Assembly: GCF_001522545.3 (NCBI RefSeq)
Contig: NC_031769.1
Location: 129,913,613-129,977,612 of the forward strand
Length of the DNA: 64,000 nucleotides
Direction: 5' to 3'
From: Parus major
Taxonomy: Eukaryota > Chordata > Aves > Passeriformes > Paridae
The notes beneath the pieces are model-generated. The model had not been told where the DNA came from. It saw only the letters and a list, made by a program, of their open reading frames with translations, and searched no databases. The translations under genes were made by a program, and so were the position numbers. Within the stretch, counting starts at the first letter, position 1. Every line of letters starts with the position of its first letter. Below are positions 44,001-56,000 of the stretch, piece after piece.

Positions 44001-47000
44001 ATTTATAGAAATGCATGATCCAGAGCCATTTTATGGTATTGTTGCTTCTTCTGATTGTGTCTGAAATCACAGAATTACAGACTGAATGGCTCATTCGGAC
44101 AACTGGTGTGCTTAGCATTGCTGAGATTTCAGACCAAGAGTATTTCTCTGTCATGGGAATTTATATCCTACTGCAAGGCACTTTTTTTCCCCTGGTTATG
44201 TATTGAAGCAGTAATTTCTTTCTTTCCAGCTGTTACACATCTGTATTGAAGGCTGGGGAAACTGGCGGTGGTCTGAGCCATTCAGTGTGGACAATACAGG
44301 AACCTTTATTCGCACCATTCAGTACAAGGGCCGGACAGCATCGCTTATTATCAAGGTTCAGCAGCTCAGTGGAGTGCAGAAGCAAGTAAGGATTTGATCC
44401 AGTTAGGAAAAAATAACATCAGTAATTTAAACTGTCACCTTTTCATTAATTAGTCACTTTGTTATTTATTCTCTCCTACTGGGATCTGCAAAAAACAAGT
44501 ATAGCAGTCTTTTGGGGCTATTTTGAGGAATTCTTACAACTTTTTTCTTCACTTTGGTGTTGATCTTAGCATTTAAAAGCTCAGTTACCAGCATGTATTT
44601 TATATGCTCCAGTAAACATCCCTTCGCCTGGTTCATAAGTTCTGACAGTGCTAAGTTGCACAATCTCTTACATGTTTTAAGCTCTCAAGAAACAGATATT
44701 TCTCTTAATTTTTTTTTAAGAAACTGTTCATAATATATTCTGGGTCGTAATTCAGACCTATACATTTTTTAAAGTGAAAGAATTACCAAATTAACATTTG
44801 AAAATGAGCTGCTGTTCAATAACTTTCCTTTTACTATTTTTGTAAAGAGATGTTTAATAACACTGCAGCCGTTCTGCCTGCATTGGCAGAAGCCAGAGCA
44901 TGTGGTGGACAGAACATGGTCAGCTCATGGATGTGGCAGAGCTGTACTGCTCAGCAACAGCACAGCTGAGCAGACAGAAGCAGTGCCTGGTGTCACTGAA
45001 AGCCCTGCTGAGATTTCACATGGTGGGCTGTAGCTGTGATGTGTGCCCTCATGCATAAAGAAATTCTGATGGTTGTACAGGGGTACACATGGAATCGTGT
45101 TCCCTGCTATGGCTTGGAAAAAGTCAGATGCATCTCTACAATAAACAATTCATGCATGATGGACAGCAACAAAGTCAAGTCTAATTTGGTCATTTTCTAG
45201 GTGTGTGCACTTAAATACAGAAACACATTACAGTCATTAATTGAAATTATAAGCTTTAAAACAGCAGACATACTGTGAAAGGTCTGGATCATTGGCTTGG
45301 GATGGGAATGTGAGGTATCAGTAGAAGCCTTTTTGAAGTGCATCCCTGTGACTGCTCAGAAATGTCTCAACATTCAGAGACAATCACAGACCAAACCAGA
45401 ACTGTCAGTCATGGGCAGTACTGCTGAGTTCAGTGGTAAGGAAAGTGTATATGTTCCATGTTTCTTTCAAGTGTGGATACTGCCTTAGCCATATTTCAAG
45501 CATTTTAATGCCTAGATTTCTATGAAATTGGACATACATTTGGCCAATAAAAATAATGTTTTACCAGTCACTGCCTTCAGCGTACTTGAGAAAACCTAAA
45601 GCAGGAAGATTATTCTTCTACAGGTTTTCACTCTCTAATTCAATTTTGACCTTTTTTTTTCTGTTTCACAGTTGTTTATGTAAGAGCTGTATTTTTTGTG
45701 TGTTTTAGATCCTAATCTGTGGAAGACAGACAGTCTGTAGTTACCTTTCTGAAAGTATTGAACTGAAAGTGGTTCAGCATTACATTAGTCAAGATGGACA
45801 GGCTGTTGTTAAAGAACACATCAACTGCCTTGCAGCCAAGCAGAAATTGCCTTCGTATATCCTAGAAAACAATGAGCTCACTGAGCTGAGCGTGAAATCT
45901 ACAGGAGATGAAGACTGGTCCCAAGACGTATGTCTAAGTTCTAAACACACAGAACACAGCACTGTCATTCAGGTATGACTAGAAATGAGTATGTGGAATA
46001 AAGCATTAAAAACGTCTGAGAGAGCTGAGTACTTCGAATTTAGACTTCTGTCTGATATAACGTAATAGTGGATGTTATCATCCTGGAATAATGCTAGTGT
46101 AATGCTGATCTTTCTACAAACAGGTACCATCTTCAAAGAGTTCAATTACATATGTGTGGTGCACAATTTTGACTTTGGAGCCAAATTCACATGTGCAACA
46201 GCGATTAGTAAGTGCATTTAATGTCTCTGAAATCTAAATGTTTATGCCTTATATATCATATAATGAATTAAGGTCAGAATGACCTACTGTAAAGATCTAT
46301 CAATAGTTTGTTTCAACAGTTGTAATACTGAAATAAGATTGGCTTTAAATTGGTGTGTTTTTTACTTTTTGTAGATTGTTTTCAGCCCTCTTTTCATTGT
46401 AAGGAGCCATCTTCCAGACCCTATTATCATACATATAGAGAAAAGAAGCCTGGGACTGAATGAAACACAAATGATCCCAGGGAAAGGACAAGAGAAAGCA
46501 CTGCAAAATATAGAACCTGATCTTACACACCACCTGACTTTTCAAGCCAGGTAAAATACTCATTTTCCTTGAAAATAGTTCATTTATATGGAAAAGAAAG
46601 AATAATTTACACTTCAACTACTTCTACATTTTTCCAAAAGTATGCCATGCCCAGAGGGGATATGGCAGAACAAGCATATTTAGCTGAAATTATATCAGAG
46701 GTGACACTAAATTTGGTACAACTATCCCAAGCGCACTTGCATTTGTTTAATTAAGCAGTCCATGTTCTTGTGTTTTAAAAAATAAATTCCTGAATGATCT
46801 TGAAATTGTTTTTTGAGAATACAGAAGAGCTTTTCGAGTCATTACAGTGTCATAATAAGCCTATGCATGTCAGTAAATTCTCAGGAACTTGTTGGACTTT
46901 GTAACTTGATTCATCAATTACCATGAAAGTGTTCCTGCTGCAGAGTACACTTGGGAAGCCTCATTAGAGATAATGCTAATGCTAATGCTTGATCTTGTGT

Positions 47001-50000
47001 AAGTGACTGAGTTTGTTTTCAATGGCAGGGAAGAAGATGATCCATCAGAATGTGCAGTCCCTATCTCAACCACTCTGATTAAACAGATAGCGACTAAATC
47101 CCATCCGGGTGGCAACGTCAGCCAAGTGCTCTCCGAGTTCTATGGCATTGCTAGTCCTCCCCAGCCTGCATGGCCTTATAATAGGAAGGATTCAGACAGG
47201 TAACTCCTTGCTAAACCTTCTTCATGACTGATGCATTGCCCTTCCAAATAAACTGAAATCACATTCTGGAAGACTATATGTGATGAACACTGAATGTATT
47301 TTCAGCAATTACATAATTCCTGCATGTAAACTACAGAATCTGTATCAGATAGGGAAAAAAATTAGGTCAGCCTCAGGGCTGCCCTTGTTTACACTAAGAA
47401 TGCATCAAGTATGGATTTTTTAAAAATAAAGCCTTTTTTTGTGAATGCACTTTCTTTACTGCAGCTCTAGAGGCTGTTGTTTATTCAGCTGCTGTTTGTT
47501 TCAGCAGAGAAACAAGGAGTTGCTGTAGAAGTAGTTGTTGGGGAAAGAAAAAGGGAATGTGATTTGATGACTACAAAAGTCACAGGTTTAGCTCTGATGG
47601 ACAGTGGTAACTCTGTTAAGGTATGTATTAATTGACTAAATTTAGGTTGAGCTTGTGGAGTTAAAAATATGCCTTTATAGCCAACACATATCTAGATCTT
47701 ACAGCACCTCAGTGTGTTCCAGAATGATAAGGTAAGAAGAGAAGTTTTTCTATTTCACCACCAGAAAAGCCTTGCAAATTTCTGAAAAAGACATCTTAGC
47801 ATTTGCAATCTTGAATTTGTTATTCCTTTGACTTTATGCTTTTGCTTGTTTGTTTTTGCCAGCAATGAACAGCTCTCCCAATGGGATAGTCCAATGCGGG
47901 TAAAGCTGTCAGTGTGGAAACCGTGTGTTAAAACTCTGCTGATTGAACTCCTGCCCTGGGCATTGCTTATCAATCAGTCCAAGTGGGACCTCTGGCTGTT
48001 TGAAGGAGAGAAGATTCTTCTTCAAGTACCTAGCGGGAAAGTAATTATACCTCCCAACTTCGAGGTAACTTTGCCTTTCACATTAGCAGGCACAGTTCTG
48101 CTAAGCACACTGATTCTGAAGAATGCTTATTACTCCAGATGATTCCCACTTTCCAGTCACTGTGTCTGTCTGTTAGTCATATTTGAGGACTAGCAGTAAC
48201 AATAGGAATTCACCACACTGACTGAGTCACCGAGTGAATAGCACAACATACTTGGTAGCAATGTTTGAAAAACAACATCCTAAAGATGGATAGTTGAAAA
48301 TTATCTGCAAGACACTGTAGGCAGAAGGTTTTCATTCCATCAGCAGCATTCTCCCCTTCCTCTTAGTTCTGCCAAAGAATCTGCAACATGGGTGTAAGGT
48401 AGCAGCCTTTGAAAACTGCTATAAAGGCCAAGTAAAGATTTTGGCCCCTGCTGTGCCAACCTGTCACTTGGGAAATTGTTGACCACAGTAGCAAAATTGA
48501 CAGCCTGAAAGGAGTGTTTTGTTTGAGAGTGCTTTATGTTATGTTATTTCATAGCTTTTAGTGTTACCAGGAAAAGCTGATAATGACACAGAATGATTAC
48601 AATAGAGGAAGATTTTTTTAAAACGCCTGCCTTCAGTGTAATAGATGTTCCCACATATCTTGGCCATGCACATTCTTTTTTTTATTATAACTCAAATATT
48701 CTTTAGTTTCAAAATAATTGAGGTGATTTGACACATCAGCTTCTTAATTCCAGTTGAACAATCTGATACTTCCTGTTTATTCTGTCATCCCCCCCCATGT
48801 CTGTTAATAAACAAAAGGTCTGCCTAGTAGCACATCTCATTGTAGACTACAGCCTTGATCCCTTGTGAGGATCAGTTCCTTACCCACCTTGCAGTTTCAT
48901 CTAACCTTGTACCACATAGCAAGAATCAGAGGGAGAAAGGCAGGAAATTAAATTCACTGCCTAATGGAAAATGCCTTTAGAACTGTAATAGAAATGTATC
49001 AAGTTGTGAACAACTATAATCAATAATTTTTTCACTTACAGGAAGCTTTCCAGGTTGGAATATACTGGGCAAACACTAATACTGTGCACAAATCGGTGGC
49101 AATTAAACTGGTTCATAATGTGACTTCCCCAAAATGGAAGGATGCCGATAATGGGGAAGTAGTAACATTGGATGAAGAAGGTTTTGTTGAAGCTGAAATT
49201 AAACTTGGTGCTTTTCCAGGTCATCAAAAGGTTAGAAGAAAATTATAATGATTTGTAACTTTATCATGTAAAAACAAAGTCATATAGCAGATAAAACAAT
49301 CAAATGTATGCAGTGTGAAAGCTTCTCCCTAATTATGTTAATATATGTCCAACATAAAGAGAGTGTAAACAATGTATGAAATACAGTTTAAAGAATTAGA
49401 TTGCCAAAAACATACTGTGCAACCCATAAAGATAATACAGTATCTCCTGGAAAAAGAAATACTGAATTCTCAGTGTTGTTTGGATAACATTGACAGACGC
49501 AACTTCAAAAGCACGTGATGTGGCTCCAGTTACAAAGTGCATGAGAGTAGAGAGGATTTCTTTGATTAGAAAGAAAACAGCAATTCTGTTGGTACATTTC
49601 ACTACCTTTTGTGTGACTTCATCACAATTTTCATTATCTTACAGTTGTGTGAATTCTGCATTTCTTCCATGGTTCGACAAGGTATACAAATTCTACAGAT
49701 AGAAGATAAGACAACAATAATCAATGATACATCATATCAAATTTATTATAGGCCACAGCTTTTTATTTCCAAACTTCACTCAGGAGAAGAGGTAAAGCAC
49801 TGTAGATACTGTTTTTGTTTGTCATCTGTGGAAAATGGTTGTTTACATCTGTATCTGTATTTAGATGAGCTGCATATAGCAGAGCTTGGAACAGAAATCT
49901 TTAGACATAATAATCATAAAGTAATTTATAACATTTAGAATACGGAATACTGGGTAAATTCAACTCCAGTAATTAACTGTGTTCAGAAAACTGTGCAAGC

Positions 50001-53000
50001 AGCAAATTCTTGCACATTGCAGAATTAGTTCTGCCTGTTCTCCATCTGTTCAGGCACTAATGGCCATTTCTGTAAAATAGGCAGCGTAATCCGTAGTAGC
50101 TGTTGAAAATGTTCTCAGAATTTTTACTGAGTTTGCGTGTAAAAGAGGTATATTGGCCTGGCAGGCTGAAAATATTTTGTTATCCTTTTGGGAAGATTCC
50201 AGTTATCTGAGCAAAGCTGCAGAACTAGATACATGCCCAAAGTTTATGTATTTCATAAACTCCATCAAATTGTGAATATCAGTTTTCCAATAATATCACA
50301 GAACATTTAAGGACTAGGTTGCAGGAACCAAAATTTATGCATGGTAAATATATTTTAATCAACCATTTATACATATTTATTGAGGATTACATTTATAGTA
50401 AAATATGTGGAAAGAATTCTCAGGGTCAAACTTACTAGAAGAGCTGGCAGATCAACAAATTTTTAAAGTTCCTGTTTCTGTATTGTTTTCCTTCTGCTTT
50501 AGTTTTCTTCATGTCATTATCTACAGTGGTGCATCACACATTTTGTGGCAGTCTTATGGGATGGGGAATTGGGAGAATGTTGAGGTTAAAATCTATTCTT
50601 AATTTTGTAACTCTAAATGGATTTTGTTCACACAGTTGCGTTACAGGAATGTAACTTGATTTTGGTAGAGCTGTTGTGGTGCTGAGAGACGGCTGTAGAT
50701 CACAGAGTTACAGAATCTCTAAACCCCCTACAGAAGGGGTTGGGTTGAAAGTGACCTGAAAGACCATCTAGTTCCAAACCCCTCAGCATGGTCAGAGACA
50801 TATTTCACGAGACCCAGTTGCTCAGGAACCCCAGATAGCTGTGCTGCAAACCTATACATGAAGACACAATTTGGCCTGTAATGCAATGCAGCCTTCAGTT
50901 AGTTGTGGTCATTGGCCACTTCAGAACTTTTTGCACAAAATCAACATGAAAAAACCTCCTTTTAGGAGCCAGGATGCCGTGCTACCACCACTTTTTTTGT
51001 TTGCAGGACTTGCACTCACCCGACAGTACGGTGTTCAGCGTCGGTCCGGCCGGCTCCGGTGAGGCGCTGAGCGCCGTGCCCTGCTGGGACCTGCTGGCAG
51101 AGCCGGGTCCCTCGGCGGCTGGGGCGTCTCTCGGGGACAGGCGCCTGGTGCTGAGCTTCAGCGCCGGGAGCCGCGAGCTGTGGAGCCTCCCGGCCGTGCT
51201 CAGCGCCGAGCTGGCGAGGCAGAGCGTGGCGGTGCCCACGGGCGCGTGTACTGAAAGTGGATTCTGCACCAGGTACTGTGCGCTGGGCACTCAATACAAA
51301 AATTTAGGTTTTGTTTATAAAAGGTAGACATATATTTTTGTAAGCATAATAAGAGGATAAAGAAGAAAAGACAGAAGAGATGAAACTATTTTGAGATTAC
51401 ATCAATGAAAGATTTCAAGTTCTAAAGCTTGAACTGTGCAGTTGTGCGTTCTGCTTACAAACTTATGGAACCAGCTAGTTAAAAATAGCAGTCCAGTGAC
51501 TTGTCAGATGAGCAGTTTCATTTCTTTAACCTGATATCTGAATCTATTCATGCTGCTATGAACAAAAAACAATCTGCTGAAATTAGAGAAGCTTCATCAG
51601 TATATATTACCAGAGATGTGATCTGCCTCTTGCCTGAAGGGCTTGATATTATTCAAACTCTCATACAGTTCCTCTGCAGCACCCAAGAGGTGTCATTCTG
51701 GATACTAAAGATTCTCATACAGACTTCAGATTTAAAAAAAAATGAATGGAAACAATAAGGGAAGGATTCCTTATCATTCCACCACAGGCATAGGGAATCT
51801 CATGTTCCTAATCAGATTTTCAGACTTCGGATTTTTTTTTTAAATCACCGTGAGGTTAAGGGTTTTTAGCAGCAGCCAATAAATTTGCACAAGAGAAAGA
51901 AAAAGAATTTATGTTTATGCATGAAGATATTTTATGTAGTTAATAAGTAGAACTAAATTCATTTAATCTCGTTTTGGAAACTGATGTAGTGATGATCCAT
52001 AACATTAACATTTAAAAGAGCAATAGCATTGTGGATCCTTCCAGGGGAGCAGTCAGATAGATTTATATATTTGTTCAAATATCTTTCATGTGTTCCAGAG
52101 AAGTATCCATGCAAATTCTTCTGGAAAATTTTAAAGATTTAAGTTGAAAATTTGGGCCTACAATCCCATGTTTTTAATTTAATATAAATCTCTGCTGGCT
52201 AGGGCTCTCATCTTGTAGGCACACATGTTCAATTTAACTCATGAGTACTCTCCATGAAGCAATTTCTTCTCTCATGTTTTTTAGGCTATTTTCACATGCT
52301 CTTCTGTTGAAGATGTGTATTTGCCTAAATGTAGATAAATATCTATGGACTTGGAATTTGTTCATAAAGAATCTTACAGATCCTAGTTTTAAATGTTTTT
52401 AGTTGTTCAGGATAATAATATGTAAAGGTTGCATCCAAAACAGACACAATCCAATATATCTGCTTCTGTTTTAGAGCTATAGCACTGACTTATCAAGAGC
52501 ATCTTGGCGTGACGTACCTAACACTTTCAGAAGATCCTAGTCCTCGTATAATTATCCACAATAGGTGCTCCATTCCATTGCTTGTAAAAGAGAATTTCAA
52601 AGGTAGGTACTATGCAATAATTAGAAACAATGCACTGTTGTAGTGTAACTTACAAGACTCTATCTCCAGTCCAAAATTGAGTTCAGTGTGTGTTTTGGTT
52701 ATAGCAAGAACTTGATGCTCTCATGAAGGTCTGTCTCAAAGTGAGAGACTCTGGAAGCTGTTGGAGCTAATTGTGAGGTCAGGAGTATGAACTTAAATAT
52801 TTGTCTCTGGACTTTTGAGTCTCCCTGGTTCCAGCTGTCAAGGTGACTCAGCTGTAGGAAGTCCATAGGCAGTGAAGTTTTGTTGACATCAATTCAATCC
52901 CATGGAACATTTTTATTTCCTCAGATTTGAAAATGCAACAGAAAACATATTGTCAAAAGTCTGGTTACAATAAGTTAATGTAATGACCAGCAGAACATTA

Positions 53001-56000
53001 TTTGTGTAAAACTTTATCAAATAGAAAAAGGAAAAAACCCAAACATACAATATTTTAATCAATAGAAATTCTAACTAAAGCAATGTTTTTCTTCATTAGG
53101 AATATTTCAGACAGAAACTTTCTCATTTGTACAAGCATAGATGAGTTTTGATTTCATACAGGTTTTAGAAAGCACTGATCTTGTATATTTTATAAAATTT
53201 CAGATACACCAAAGTTTGAAGTTTACTGTAGAAAGATTCCAGCTGAATGTTCGGTTCATCATGAGCTTTACCATCAAATCTCCAGCTATCCAGATTGCAA
53301 AACAAGAGATGTATTGCCCAGTATTCTCCTGAAAGTGGTGTCATCTGATGAATTAGTAAATGAATGGAGTGATGTTGTGGACATCAACAACCAAGGCACA
53401 CAAGTAAATCATTATAAACTGCTTCCTAGTTCACACCATAAATGGTTGTCTTTCTGACCTGCACAGTGCATTGTTCCTCTGCAATGAGTGTATCCTTTCT
53501 GTCGGTTTAAGGGGTTTTATTTAACTCCTGGGAACTCTCCGGCCTAAGTAAGCCCCTTCCTGTGAAAGTTTTAGAACACAGGATATCTTCTTTACTGTCT
53601 CTTTTTAAAAAACACTAGATTGAAAATAGAGGCTTTATAACACTGATTTTTTTTCCCACTTTTTAATCAATCTGGTGTTGTCTGGAAAAAGCAGTCTTGA
53701 AAATTTCTGGGCTCTGTAAGCAAAGAATGCCGCAGGATGCAAGAAAATGTGGTGACTTCATTATCATGGGATTTTTGTCTTTATATCTTGTAGGAATCCT
53801 CACAGTCATTCTCCCTCTGTGTCTTTACAGAAGCTGCTCATATCTTTCTGAAACAAAACAACCCCTCCCTTTTCTTTCCTTCTGTTATTTTTCTCTGGGT
53901 CTTGAGGTAAATGAAAGCTTCCTTGACTGGAGTAATTCTTTTTCATGGGAATTTTTTCCATCTTTGAAGTCATTAGTTTACATGGAATCAACATAAACTG
54001 CTTGGCTCTTTGAAAGAAATACTAGTTTCAGATGTTTTCCCTGGGCACCAATCACAAAATGCTCTTGATTATTGAGTGTTATGTTATATAGCAAGTAGTT
54101 CAGTTCCATTCAGCAAGCCAGTCAAGCAATGCAAGGTTTCAAATTTCAGTCATTAATGTTATGCCAGACCAGGGTTCTTTATAAGTATCTGGCTCCTAGA
54201 AGGAATTAGATGCTAAGACAACATTTGGGGATCATTGTCTACTTGAACAGCTCTCCAAAAAAAAGTATAGCTTTCTGTTATTGAAGTTTTAGGATGTACA
54301 TGTTGAAAATTTTCCCAGGATTTCTAAGTCTGTCTTTCTCTTAGAAAACTATGAATATAAGTGAATAAGGAATATACTAATAGTGTCACATACAATTCAG
54401 TTCAGGTTGTGAAATAACTGGGATTTGAAGGATTTGTATTTCTTCTATGTAGTCACAGATAGGTATTTCTTTTTCTATTAGTAAGTAAATTTTAAACTAC
54501 TTAAAACTAATATCTTAATAAATATTGAAGTATTTAACATCAGAATCATCTGAAATTGGAATTAAAAATGACCAATCTTCAAGATCAATGGAGCTTCATT
54601 TAGAATAATTAGAGTTTCGAAAATTCTGTAAATGTCCTTTTTTCTCCAGTTTCATGTAGGATTGTGAATCTCTTCCAGACATGCAAAGGATTAAAACAGA
54701 CACGTCAGAAGTAGAAATTCTCTTACATGTAATGATCAGAAGAATAAGAAATTTGATTAATGAAATTTAATTATCTGTACAAAGTTATTATGAATAGCCT
54801 AATAAGAATCAGTGCTAATCCTACTAAACTTCCAATTGTTTTTGCTTCTGGTGACTTCTTAACAGCAGTAAAGATTCATCAGGACAATTAGCTGTTTATT
54901 TTACCTGTGCTAGCCCAATATCTTTGTGTTATTTCTCAAGTTTGCATTCCTTTATATTATAGCTTCTGTCATTGCAATCTAGTAAATAATTGTTTTGATA
55001 GTAACCTTCCAAGAAAAGAGAAGCCAGCTTGCTCTAACAAGGACTGCTCTGAATTTTTCCAAACCTTTAAAAGATCTTGATTTTTTATGATCTGGAGAAA
55101 CACAAAACTTTGAAATATTGCAGAATTAACTTCCAAAAGCAGTACATCATTTATTTAAGTGGGATATTTCTAAAGATAACTTGTCCAGAATGAAAGTTTG
55201 TACACCTGTAAGCAAGACACAAATCTGTTGTCAAATTCCCATTTTTCTTGCCTTTTTAGATGTTTTATGCTTTCTAATAGATTTTTGCCCTTTCCTCGTG
55301 GCAGCACCTTGCCTGTGAAGCTGTTCTCACAAACCAGTTTAAATGGCTTAATAATGTGTTCAGTCTTGAGCTGATATTGTGAGTTTTCATGGATCCAAAA
55401 TGTTACTTACTTTCCAGTCTTCATGTGTTTTACAGCATGCTATCACCAATTCATCTACCCAGCTCTAAGCTAGGGTATAGCAACATAACGTTAGTTTAGG
55501 GTTTGTTTTCTAGAGGAGAAAGTGGGATTTTTTAGAGCTCCAGGAAAATGCCTTTCTTCTTAATTCAGAATCACAAACTAAAATTTCCTATTTATTTTTC
55601 TCATATAAACTCCACCCTCCTCAGCACATTTTGCTTTTTTTCTGGCGAAGTTTCTTATTAAAATGTATTCAGTTATGCAGTTGAATGATAGGATGCAAAT
55701 TTCATTTCCCTGTATAATTGAAATACTTAAAGTATCAGAGCAGTTATTTTCTGAATTATTGAAATCTGACTTTTTTCCTGAATAGTATCCTGATTTGAAT
55801 AAAAGTTCTCAGCCAAAAGGCATTGATTGCATTAATTTAATTTATTACAATAGAATAGTGATTTCAGTTACATTCCATGTGTTTTTAACCCTCTCCTCTA
55901 GATTGTGTTCTTAACTGGGTTTGGCTGTGTTTATGTGGACATCACCCATCACTGTGGAACATTAGTCATAACCTTGGCCCCAGAAGGAAAAGCAGGACCC

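Larger units (their letters stand above)
34563..44229 (+). other. VPS13B intron between exons f and g
   Basis: A 9.7 kb intron. It contains an inverted CR1 fragment (35140-35425), the tRNA-derived SINE (41703-41850) and a T tract at 43933-43947. Several long open stretches on the - strand (35450-35827, 36923-37294, 39155-39622) show no family features. Confidence 0.85.

Noticed and set aside
44065..44095. CR1-like start 'AATCACAGAATTACAGACTG'
   Set aside because: Similarity stops after about 25 bases. Too short to call an element.
50982..51294. Two open stretches of 92 and 102 codons on the - strand
   Set aside because: They lie opposite the GC-rich VPS13B exon, where stop codons are rare in every frame. 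Shadows of the real exon.
53141..53332. 63-codon open stretch over the exon at 53204
   Set aside because: It is in the wrong frame. The spliced VPS13B frame fits both neighbours and the known protein.
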